A program made the position numbers and the translations under genes. Below, piece after piece: positions 44,801 through 55,362 of a stretch of 64,000 nt of DNA. Numbering within the stretch: position 1 is the first letter of the stretch; every line of letters starts with the position of its first letter. The notes beneath the pieces are model-generated. The model made no database searches and was not told the origin of the DNA. It saw only the letters and a program-made list of their open reading frames with translations. Origin of the DNA: Boswellia sacra (Eukaryota; Streptophyta; Magnoliopsida; Sapindales; Burseraceae); the NCBI GenBank assembly GCA_013180625.2, contig SNVD02013895.1, forward strand, positions 248,001-312,000, read 5' to 3'.

Positions 44801-47800
44801 CCTTGGAAAAAATTATGGGGAAAGCGAAAACAAATTTTTTTTTTCATGTACTACAACAATAAAATACAAGCCTATCCACATCCATTGTGTGCAAATCATT
44901 GATATAAAAATAAAAAATAAAATAAAAGTGATGGAAGAAAAACATCCTTCTGGAGCATGCACTTGAGCATATATAAAATACAGAGTTAATTACAAAGTAT
45001 CTTACATTTGACAACTCTTCAGATGCTAGCCCAACTCTTTTAGATGCCTCCAATTTAGCCATTTTCTTAGACAGAAGGACTTCGCCAAGTGCTCTCTCAA
45101 TATTTTTGTCTTCAAAATCATCCCATTGCTCTACCTCAAGACCTGCACTTTCTATATCTTCAGCATCATTGGAGATACTAGGATTATGACTTTCCCTGGA
45201 TAGACAAAGCACATGCTCTCTGCTACCATTCTTACTCAATGACATTTCCTGGGCCTTCTCTAGGTGCGTCCCAAACCTTTTGCTAAGCATATTACAGAGA
45301 TTCATGAGAGCTCTATTAAAAATTTCATTACTTCTAAGTAAAGACATTCTTCTTTTACAAGCTTTAGGAGATGCTGGAAGACCAGAAAGAGAAGCCCAAT
45401 CTACAGAGTGGAATTTTGCCCCACGAGCTGCACGATATCTAACATATTCAATCACCAATTTCCTGAGAATACAAGCACAAAATGAAGTTAGAAATCCTAT
45501 GAGTCCTAAGTCAGATAGTTTTTCCTATCATTATATACTACACCATGTTCTTGCAACTTGTCAACAGTGGACAAGAAGTCATAATTTCAGACAAACATCT
45601 TGCAGTTAATCTTCAAAATGGACTAAACCTTGATGGTCTGAGGATCCAAATGTCTTTTTATGTGATTTAGTATAAAATCTTTCTTTAAGAGGATTTATTA
45701 TCGAAAATGATATTTTTTTTTTTTTGGCCTTTACCTATCCTCTTTATCAGTCCATGAGAACCTTTTCTGATGTGTTGATTCATTTGGTCCTGGCCCTTCT
45801 GCAGTTTCAAGATGATCATCCTCCTGGTATTCCGGAACAGGGGAGTCGTGTTCTTTCACAAATTTGTTTTGAGTATCAGGTAATGTAGCATCAGTCTGCC
45901 TAAATGGATCTCCAGTTACAGCATCAACTCTTGTACGTTTTACAGGTAGTTCTGCTAAAGATTTCTTTCTTTTCCGTGATGAACCCCTGTTCTTCCCTTG
46001 TTGACACTCCTTCCCACCAGCAGAAGCACCATGAAACTTGTTAAGATGTTGGTGCTTCTTATTACACATATGAAGCACCTGCAAGTGGCATTTCACAGAG
46101 TCAAACATGAAGCAATTCAACCAAAAAGAAGAAAAAATTTGCTGCAAAATGAGATATAAATATTCAGACCTCTTAAGAAACTAAAACCAGAATTAGAACA
46201 CAAACATAGTTGAAACCACAGAGCCAAACCTATACGTAGTTAAGCAAACTGAAATACAAATCTAACCTGCTCCACAGTCAGATTAAGATCCTTTGCAATC
46301 TTCTCATGTTCTCTCTCTGAAATATCTAGCTGCATATTTTCATCCGCCATGCTTTTCAAGAACTCAGCACTCTGATCATCTGTCATATCACGAACTGAGG
46401 CCCATGAACGGGAACCAAAAACCTGTAAGAACTATTCTCTCTAAGGCAACCTCTTGACTTGATGCTACTATTAAACACGGAATGCTAAGACTAAAGATTA
46501 AATTGACAAATAAGTTTATTCCACATCCTAACCGTGGATGTTAAGTCATAAATGATGAATGCGCATTAACTTAGCATCAATAAAATTCCTACTCATTCTG
46601 TTTACTCAAAATTACAAAATATATGGCCAAGTCATACCTCATGAACAGAGGATCCAGGAAATGCATGGAAGGTTGCCCTCCGATCGGCAACAGCATAACA
46701 ACGCTCTAAAATTTGCCAATATTTAGCAACAGCCTCTCTATTTGACAATAAAAAATCATGTCTGATTCGTTGAAGTTTGAGAGATGTAAAATTGGGTTCC
46801 TCTATATAAGGTCTAAGCTCCATCGCATATTCCAAATTGGCATGTGAGATCTTGATTTCATCATCCGAATGACCATTAGATACCAGTCGAATCAACTAAG
46901 TCATAATATCAGCTGTTAGACATGACAATATTTATTGACAGCACAAGAGCACAAAATATATGTTCACTTCATGATTCAAAACTGAAAAAGAGCAACTTCA
47001 ATATGTAATACGGAAAGAAACATCAATAATTGGAAATATTTTATCTTTCATTTTCAATAAGTTTGTTAACTTACATTTTGACCCCAACGAAAACTTACAG
47101 GTGAGGAAACAACAATAGTACTTTAGCTCTAACAAAGTTTAAAAGGAAAAAAGCATTTAAAATGACAATTACACTAGCATAATGAATTTAAATCAAATTT
47201 TGACCTAGTACCTTCAGCCGGCGTAGAATGTCAATGATCAATGATAGTCGCTCGACTGCATTAGTATCCATGAGACATCTATACTCTTGGATTGGAAGAT
47301 CAGAAAGACACAAACCCTTCTTACACTTCTCAGTCATATCATCTAATTTTTTAGTAGATCCTGCAACTTGTAAGAAGAGTTTTAGTGGAATGTTCATAAT
47401 GGCCTCCTTTAGTGAAAAATTACAAGAAGTGTTGGGATCTTTTGACTTGGGCAAATGCTCTCCAGTTGATAAAAAATCATCCCAATCAGGAGAACTACTC
47501 AAATAACCCCATAGAAAGCTATGCAACAGCTTTGCACGAACCATTTTCCCAGGCTCAAACCCATTGGCTCGCAAAACTTCTAATCTAATGGTTTTGCCAT
47601 CAGAATCTATTTGGCTTTGAGTCCTCTGGACACCTTCCAGTACGGGAACTTCCTTGTTCTTGTTCTTCTTACTGTTTGATGAGCTTCGACTTTGCATTTC
47701 AAAAGACCTCAGTCTCTCATGAATTTCACCAAGTATATTTGCTGTCAAATTTTGAATAGATGGGTGCAAAACCACCTGAGCAATGCGATTACTGCCAAAA

Positions 47801-50800
47801 TTTGTGGCAGCAGGAACATTAATTTCTAACAATTTGCAGTGCCCTTGGAGCTTGAGCCTTTCCAATATTCGTCTAACACTCTTCCTATCAATTGCTGTGC
47901 ACTTGCCTTCACGATTTGTTAGCCACCTTTGCAGCTCGGACCTCAAAATGAATTTGTCAACCTGAAAGAACAATGGAAAAAATAAGTATTGAAAACATGG
48001 ATCAACAGACAGATTAAATAAAAGTTACTTTCCTGAAGGGTTTATCAAAGAAAGGATCATGTAAAAAACCTGTAAGCGTTCAAGTATCCATTGCTCCCTT
48101 CGCAAAGCATTTGGTGTCAAAGACGATGATGACTTCTTAAATGACTTTGAGAAAGCAGGAAATCTTGTTTTTGATGAAGAAATATTTGTTTCCATTGTCT
48201 TACTCACTAGATCAGGTTCTTCTGGAGAAACCATACCAATTGGCTCATGAGGCAACTCTTGGTCAACAGAATGCGGAATCATATGATTAGTTTTATCATT
48301 CCCTAAGGAGCCAGAGGAAGAGTAAGTACTAATTTCCGCATCATTCTCTTCTTCAGGATTATTAATATCAGCTTCATTATCTGAAGGGTTATTAACAATC
48401 TTTGATTTACTGTCGAATGCACTCGATGATTTAGAACAAAAATTTGGAGATGTCCAAACTCGATGTGCCATAGTTTTCCTATAGTTTTCTTTCTGTCGAG
48501 ACATTCCAAATCTAGAGGCCATGGTAGGAAACCGAGAATTGTTCTTCTTCTGATCAATTCCAAGCCTGTCAAACACCTGCTCAAGCAAATATGGATATGC
48601 AAGAAATATAAAAAGTTGGAAAGTAATATATGTACAAAACACATATTCGCGAGCATGTGTCACGCAAAGTGCAAGAAATTTTGCCTAAATCGAAATTTTT
48701 CTTACCTTTTAAAGAAACAAAAAGATGTTTATTCATTCTGAAAAATGAAAAACAACACTGGACTGAGGGTCTACTGCAATAAACAGAACCCATCTATCTA
48801 GCAGAGACTAATAAAATTTTGCAATGACAAAAATGAAACTAGCAAAAAGAACAACAAAAAGGGTAAGTTCACTGTAGCCTGAACAGCCCTAAAAACAGAA
48901 GAGTCGACCCACAACACTTAGGCGACAGAGATGATAAAGAAAAAAGAAGTATGCTCAAAATCTTTTGAAACAGAAGCCCCCATATGGGCTAACCAAATGA
49001 CAATTTCACTACTAATTAAAATAAGTTTAATCTTGTTTTTCTAGAAGACATCTATAGTAGAAGGAATACAAGATTAAGCAAGGACAGCATAGTTAAACAC
49101 ACCTTAACTTCCAATATGCCTGATCTTTCAGCATCAACCATATCATAGATTTGATGCTCAATAGGTAGCTCTACAAGTTGTTCAGTTTTCGGAAACCTCC
49201 TTCCGAATTTCAGTTCTTTGTCAAAATTATCTCCACATCCAATTGAGTTTGGCTCAAAACTTTCTGGAGAAAACTTTTTCAACAAACCAATGCAATTTTC
49301 AATCTGCCAAATATGAAAACAAATCAAGCAACGGGTTAAACACAGAGAATTGTTGCCTCAAGCTGAGCAGAACTTTTTTCATCTAGAACAAAATGCATCT
49401 ATAAGGAAAGGAAAGATCAGAACATTAAGTCAATCAGAAACATCACTATCAAGAAGATTTTGTACTCACTTTCCCTTTCACTTTTGCTTCAAACTCGGCA
49501 ACAATACCAGCATCTTTCAGCCGCTGACAAATCTGGCAATAGGTTGTCCATAAGCATAATGTAAGACTCTCTAAACCCTCAAACCGACAGAAGAGTAATA
49601 AAAATGCCTCTTTTCTAGATATAACTTTCCTTCAAAGGAAATCAAATTCACAGAACAAAGAAAAGGAGCCTCACATTTCTCCAAGCCTTGTGTCTTGAAG
49701 ATGATCCCAGATAACCTAGTTCCCTTTTAATATCTGACACAACAAGAACCTTCAAGAAAAGAAAAATGAGCACAAATTGCACCAAGCACAATAGAGAATT
49801 GGTGACCCAGAACCTTGAAACTAACAAATCACCTTCCTCTTTGCTCCTTCAAGCTTGTCACAAATAGCTTTCATTGTTGGTATATAATCCTTCATGCGGA
49901 TGTCCTCCTTGACAGTTTCTTCAGGCAAACTATATCCAACAACATCATTTTCATTTTTATTCTCAAAGTTCCCCGAAACAAGTCTTTCTTTGCTAATCTC
50001 AAATTTTTGCTGAGAACCCAAATGCTTTGCATATCGATGCAAGTGTATTAAATTGGTGTTCACATGTGAACTGTTGTTTGACTGCCCTTCACAGCTAGGT
50101 GCATTTGTCCTCTCACATGCTGTTTGCCTCACAATCAACCCTTTGCCTTCAAGTTTCCTCAGCACATAGTACAAATAGTTGCTTTCCATTCCCAATTCCT
50201 TTCCAAGTTGACTTTGTGTTATTCCCTTTGATCTGCAAAAATCCAAAATGTTATTAGCCATCATAATCTGCAGTTGATATCTTTCTAATGGATTTACCTT
50301 CATCAACCTAATTATTGACCTTCTCATGAGCAACCAACCAAAATAAAAAATGAATTTTGGAAGAACTCGAAACCTTCAATATCAGGATTAAAATGCCTTC
50401 AAGAAGTTTCATAATAAGCCAATTAAGAAAATTTTCCAAAATAAAATATAAACAGTAAATCTTCCAACCCTAGAATCCTTCTCAAATTATCCAAACTAAC
50501 ATTCTCAATTAAGTGAAGAAGAGAAGTTAGCTCACAAGCCTCCTAATCTAAGATGCCCAAATAAAAATAATTCTAAAACCCCATTACAATTAACTATTTA
50601 ACCAATATTATTCAATTAAAAAAAATCATAATCCGCTATACCCCATCAAAACCCTGCAATTCAACAAATCAATAGAGTTGGCATAACGGATATCCCACAA
50701 TCATCTGTGTTGAGTTTGATATCACAATGTCAAATCTAAAACTTTACAAAATCCTTGTACAAACTGATATGATATATGACGTGACATAATGTACAAGTAA

Positions 50801-51262
50801 ACCCTAAAAACAAATTAAATAAGCTACTATATATGTATACACAATGCATGCAATGCAACAATGATTTATATTTTATATTATTACTTATTAAAGACTCAAA
50901 AAAGCTAACTTGGCAACAGCAAGTCGTTCGAGAGCGCAACGTTGAGGTGCCGGAAGGCTAGACGAGGTGGCGTCGTACAATCCTACAGAGCAGTCTCTAA
51001 GCTGAGAACTTGCCACGATCTTCAACCCCGCCTTCTCGGCGGCCTCAAAGCTTTGAACCGAAGCATCATTCGCTTTAACCGGACCCTTCCGCGTGCAAAA
51101 CTGGAGAGAAGGGATTTTCAAGAGATTCGAATAAAGCGAAGACTTGAGAGAGTTGTTGTTATCGCCGTTAACGTTCAGTTTAGTCCACAGAGACGCCAGA
51201 GAAAGGCCGCTTTCGCCATGCGAACAAATCAGTTCGAGCGAAGAGGAGATGATGGAGTCCAT
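41885..51262 (-). CDS. TFIIIC largest subunit, B-block binding (tau138/GTF3C1-like), with one frameshift
   Basis: Subunit of RNA polymerase III factor TFIIIC that contacts the B block of tRNA genes. Exons in transcript order: 51262-50910, 50232-49833, 49749-49675, 49532-49470, 49303-49103, 48576-48070, 47961-47212, 46895-46638, 46422-46267, 46078-45735, 45462-45006, 44715-44404, 44034-43306, 43173-43115, 42955-42509, 42274-42236, 42070-41885; about 1,778 aa. Start chosen at MDSIISSSLELI, matching the family start. The winged-helix B-block domain is KGITQSQLGKELGMESNYLY. A Myb-like stretch RFSWTDKEDRKLVIEYVRYR lies near the middle, and the end is REHFFANPMSTSLL. All junctions keep phase, but in exon 13 the frame shifts by one base near 43824-43830. 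This is either a real lesion or a base-calling error. The 44715 acceptor was the only in-phase choice. Confidence 0.9.
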
Positions 51263-51612
51263 TGGATGAAGAAAGCTTGTGTCCGCAGGACGTTCATGGC
51301 AGAAACCTGAAGAAGAAGTTAGGAGAGGAGAGTTTTTCATCGCTTACGTGCTTGTAGTATTGAAGCTTATTCGGACTTCTACAACAGCCGTTGGATTCAT
51401 TCCATCGTTTAGAATCCAACGGTTGACAGAATTAATAGAATACTTTCAGAAGATTTTGATGAAATACTCATGGATTTCCAACAAATTTCATGAAAGATGT
51501 AGGGGATTTATGCAAAATAAATCAAAATTTTTAGGGTTTTTTAAAATTTAACAAGTATCTTAAATTTTTTTAATTGTCTAATTAGAGAATTATATACTTA
51601 CTTGCCACGATC
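51263..51612. other. Upstream region of the large TFIIIC gene
   Basis: About 350 bp between the TFIIIC start codon and the decayed duplicate. It holds a perfect 11-bp inverted repeat at 51388-51422 and should contain the promoter and leader. Confidence 0.5.
51388..51422. promoter_or_regulatory. Inverted repeat with two MSA-like (AACGG) sites
   Basis: The arms ccgttggattc (51388-51398) and gaatccaacgg (51412-51422) are perfect inverses with a 13-bp loop. Each arm carries TCCAACGG, close to the MYB3R-bound mitosis-specific activator core (TCYAACGGYYA), but the final A is G. It lies about 125-160 bp upstream of the TFIIIC start codon. Confidence 0.45.
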
Positions 51613-52690
51613 TTACCAAGTTATTTTATCGTTTTGGTGCATCCAATTAAATACTAACAGATCATTGTGAATAATTGAGACCAAAATTAAAATCTTAGGG
51701 AGAAACCCAGTAACTTGTGAAATGATCCAAAAGGCGCCTTTGTCCTCCATCACCTCCCTCTCCTCTTCATGACCACCATGATCCTCACCATGGTAATGAT
51801 CATCACCATGATCCTCATCATTATCATAATCACGATTTGTAGCAGATCCACTCGAGAAATCAATGCCACAATATGTTCTACCACCCTAATCATCAATCGA
51901 AATACATAAAATTAGTGTTAGAACTAACACTTAATTAGACTAGACAAGTAATTAACAGTAATTTCTTATTTGATTGAATTCTTACCCATTCAACTTGCCA
52001 TCCGGAACCCATTATATAATTTTGACGCTTGAATCCTTCAATATAAAATAGCACCATTTTTTCACCAAAGGAGCCATACTGAAAGTACTCATATTGAAAA
52101 TGCCATAATGAAGTATATTATCCAGATCATATGTGAACTTCAATGGTTCACCATGGCCAAGGTCCATCCGAAACCCAAATTACATTATCACTGTCGCACT
52201 TCAAGAACACACACAAAAAAGTGTTATAAAGAAGAGAAAGTTTCAATGTACAGTATAAGAAGAAACATTAATTGTACATTATATGTGCATAATGGCTGAA
52301 GTGAACAAGACACAAGGAAGAACGAATTGCTAATAGTAAAAACTTCTCCTCATGATCGGTCCGGTGCTCATTTTCATTGATCGTCATCTCCATATTCATG
52401 ACCACCTTCAGGGAATGGTATTTAGATGTACAGATATTGGCTTCGAAGTGTTACAGTTGATGCATCTTAACTAGAAGAATGAATGGAAATATATTAAAAA
52501 ATGATGTAAAACACGAAAGAGAAATAATAATACTGCAAAAGAATATATATATATATATATATAAGATTTAAATTGCATGTAAGAGTTGTATTGAAGGAGA
52601 GCTGAAATGATACTGATGGTCGGGATCATCATACCCATTTTGCATTTGCAAGTTGTCACAATTATGTAGCTTTGCCCTAAGTTTGACAAA
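51613..52690 (-). pseudogene. Decayed tandem copy of the cysteine-motif/acidic-tail gene
   Basis: Matches the intact gene at 53708-54614 exon by exon: exon 1-like near 52600-52690 (CDNLQMQNGYDDPDHQY), exon 2-like near 52380-52470 (LRCINCNTSKPIS), exon 3-like near 52010-52190 (CDSDNVIWV and GSGWQVEW), exon 4-like near 51613-51890 (TYCGIDFSSGSATNRDYDND). Lesions: the ATG codon is replaced (Leu), an in-frame stop follows NTIP in exon 2, and a one-base insertion near 52155-52165 produces SDGPWPW and a stop. Exon 4 is still open. An intact product is not possible as written. Confidence 0.8.
52542..52563 (+). repeat. (AT)n microsatellite
   Basis: About eleven AT units, within the first intron region of the decayed copy. 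Confidence 0.9.
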
Positions 52691-53168
52691 GAATAATTTA
52701 CCCATTTGCTTTGTTTTACCAGTCTCTTAGAGATTAATTAATTTGAATGTGGCACATGCATAAACCTATTGATAATGAATTCACTCATGAAATTAATATG
52801 CATATCATGAATTATATCAATTTTATGTGTATAATAATTGTATGAATAATCAAGTTCACATAAAAATTATGCCTACATATATAATTTGCACTCCATTTTT
52901 TAAATCATTCCATCCCCAACATGTCAATGCCGCGTAAAAATATACAATATATATTTGTGAAGTATAGTATTGTACTTCGAATATTATCTAAAAAATTTCA
53001 TAATAATATTTTGGTTCAGACTAATATTCTATGACAAACCAAATTCTTAACTACTAGAGACGCTGAGTTTTTATATTTTAATGAATCTCTGAGAGACTGA
53101 AGTACTTAAATTTGTATTTGAATGACACAAATAAAATAAGACAATTAATCTAGCACTGCATGCAAGGC

Positions 53169-53440
53169 AATTGGTGCCACTGAAAAAGATATATAACTGA
53201 AATTTTTGCAATGATCTTTCAAGACCCGTCTTGCAATATCAAATGCTCCGGATTTTTGGTAATTAAATCAAATTAATGAAGATTGCGTCTAGCTTTCCGG
53301 AAAATGTATACATCACTCTTCCATTACACAACTCGGGTCCAGGTGTTGAAAGGGGGGCAGGTCTGGGGCCAGTGTTACAACGAAGGTCAGTAACCTGGTT
53401 TTTGATCTTACAAATTTGTGTTCTCGTTAGGAAGTTGATG
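53169..53440 (-). pseudogene. Duplicated 3' fragment of the TFIIIC TPR gene
   Basis: The minus strand repeats the end of the TPR gene's last exon: the stretch reading atgatctttcaagaccYg with tgctccRgattttt matches 55378-55430. The 3' flank also matches (aattaatctagcaYt). Similarity is interrupted by an unrelated insert at about 53290-53380 and resumes near 53395 (acctggtttttgatc versus acccggtttctgatc). It lacks every upstream exon. Confidence 0.75.
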
Positions 53441-53707
53441 AATAAGGTCATTAAACCTGCAGTACTGAATGATGCATTGTTGGAGTACTCTAGAGATAAA
53501 TTTGTCAAGCTCTATTACCATTATTTCAATGTTCTCAGCTGCGCAAGATTTGATTTCATACATGATACATGCTCTTATCCATGTTTAAAATAGCTAATTT
53601 ACCGTTAATTAAATTAAACAAACCGAAGCAGAAGCTAATTTTGTATATTTCTAGCTGTTTCAAGAAAACAAGATAATGCAACAAGAGTAGATCCCTCTCT
53701 AATTAAA
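53441..53707. other. Spacer between duplication units
   Basis: Plus-strand open segment (about 53429-53590, RKLMNKVIKPAVLNDALLEY) with no recognised family. It does not match the corresponding part of the parental unit, so it may be inserted DNA. Confidence 0.35.
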
Positions 53708-54614
53708 TTAATTATCCTTAAGCCGAATAAAATAAAAAGAGACTTGCATAATGAGCCAACATGTGCCTTTATCCGCCTCATCCTCCTCATAACCATCATT
53801 ATCACCATCATCATCACTACTATCATCACCATCATCATCATCATCCTCAACATAATTCGGATTCTTAGCACATTCATCCGAGAGATCAATTCCACGATAT
53901 GTTATACCATCCTTAAAATCAGTTCATGAATTCACACAAATATATAAGAGAGCATCTTAATTTGAGAATATATAAAAGAAAATATACAAGTATAAATATT
54001 CCTCACCGATTCAACTTGCCATCCTCCACCAAGTAAGTAATTTTCTGGGATGGCTCCTTTAATGAAAAACACCATCATGCGAGCTACACTGAAATCAAAA
54101 TCTCCCACAAGAGGATTATCCAAGCCTAGATACCTAAGTGGTTCACCGTGGCCAAGTCTCATGAGAACCCACATTACATTACCACAGTTGCACTGCAACA
54201 ACAAAAACAAAAACAAAAATAGGAAAATGGCTAGAATTCAAAGTTTGTAGACTAATAAATGCATTTTAATTAGAAGAAAAAATTTTACCTTATGGCTGAA
54301 GTGAACATCAGACTTCTCTTCGCGGCATGTCACCAGTAACTCGTCTTCTTCATCAGTCTGATCATAATCATTTTCATTATCATCTTCAGGAAATGGTACC
54401 CAATTGGCATGTTTAACAGCAATCGGCATCGAAAAGTCACATTTGATGCATCTTATCTAGGAAAGAAATGGATTACATTAAGAAATGATATTGAAAAGAG
54501 AGCAAAAATTAGATTGAATTGAAGAGTTTTTTAAGCATTAACAACATTGAAACGGTATTCATGTTTGGGATCATCATATCCATTTTCCATTTGCAAATTG
54601 TCACAAAAATGCAT
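53708..54614 (-). CDS. Unrecognised protein with CxxC/CxC cysteines and acidic tail
   Basis: I do not recognise the family. Four exons in transcript order, 54614-54546, 54456-54289, 54192-54007, 53911-53708, are all phase 0 with consensus splice sites; 208 aa if the ATG at 54612-54614 is the start, though the frame is open upstream (FFLLKLKAR). Visible features: CDNLQMENGYDDPKHEY; a CxxC pair (IRCIKCDFS); an acidic run (DDNENDYDQTDEEDELL); CNCGNVMWVLMRLGHGEPLR with a CxC pair; a hydrophobic segment ending NYLLGGGWQVE; TYRGIDLSDECAKNPNY; then an Asp-rich tail. The cysteine pairs could form a zinc site, which is inference. It lies 0.75 kb downstream of the TPR gene on the same strand and has a decayed tandem copy to its left. 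Confidence 0.65.
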
Positions 54615-55362
54615 CCGTGCCTTAAGTTTGAGCAAGAAAAAGTAACCCATTTAGTTTTTTTTTCTTTTTATTGTTTTATATCAATCTCTTAGAAATTAAA
54701 TTAATTTAAATGCATCTAAATCAATGATAATGAATGTATCCATGAAACCAATATGTTTATATCAATATGTCATATGAATTTTATGAACATGAACTGGATA
54801 AACAAGTGATTAATTATTCACAGAAAATTATGTCTACACTCAAATTGGCTGAGGAATGGAATTTGACCATCATCATCTGAATCTCACAGTTGTATTATGA
54901 CTAGACAAAAATATGAAGTCTTATTTCATTACATTAATCCCCAAATGATATCCTCTTATACATAATTTTTTTATATAATTTGCATGTTATAATATCATAT
55001 TAGAGATACTTTGTCCATGATAAAATTCTAATATTATTATTCATAAATTTTTAAATAGTATAAATTTTTTTCCTTTATTGTTTTAAAAGTTCATAAGCAC
55101 CACTACGATCATTGATTCTTAGTTTAATTGATGTTAATCTTAAATTTATAACTATAAAGGTTTAAGTTTGGATACTTTCAAAGAACAAGGAAATAGAAGG
55201 AAGAAAATCCATTCTCTGAATTTTGTTTAGAATTAATTAATGACAAATATCTTCCAGAGCTCTCAGTAACTTATGCTTAAATTACACTTTGTATTTATTC
55301 GATACAATAAAGAATTAATCTAGCATTTCAAGCAAGCCAGTTAATGGCATTGAGAAGGATAA
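54615..55362. other. Intergenic: unknown gene promoter and TPR gene 3' end
   Basis: About 750 bp, AT-rich. Part of it (from about 55270) is the source of the duplicated flank found again near 53110-53170. No further gene seen. Confidence 0.5.

Noticed and set aside
49350..49420. Possible extra exon of the large TFIIIC gene (minus strand, HFVLDEKSSAQLEA)
   Set aside because: It has an acceptor-like site, but the exons on both sides join directly in phase and match the family without it; it may be a rare alternative exon.
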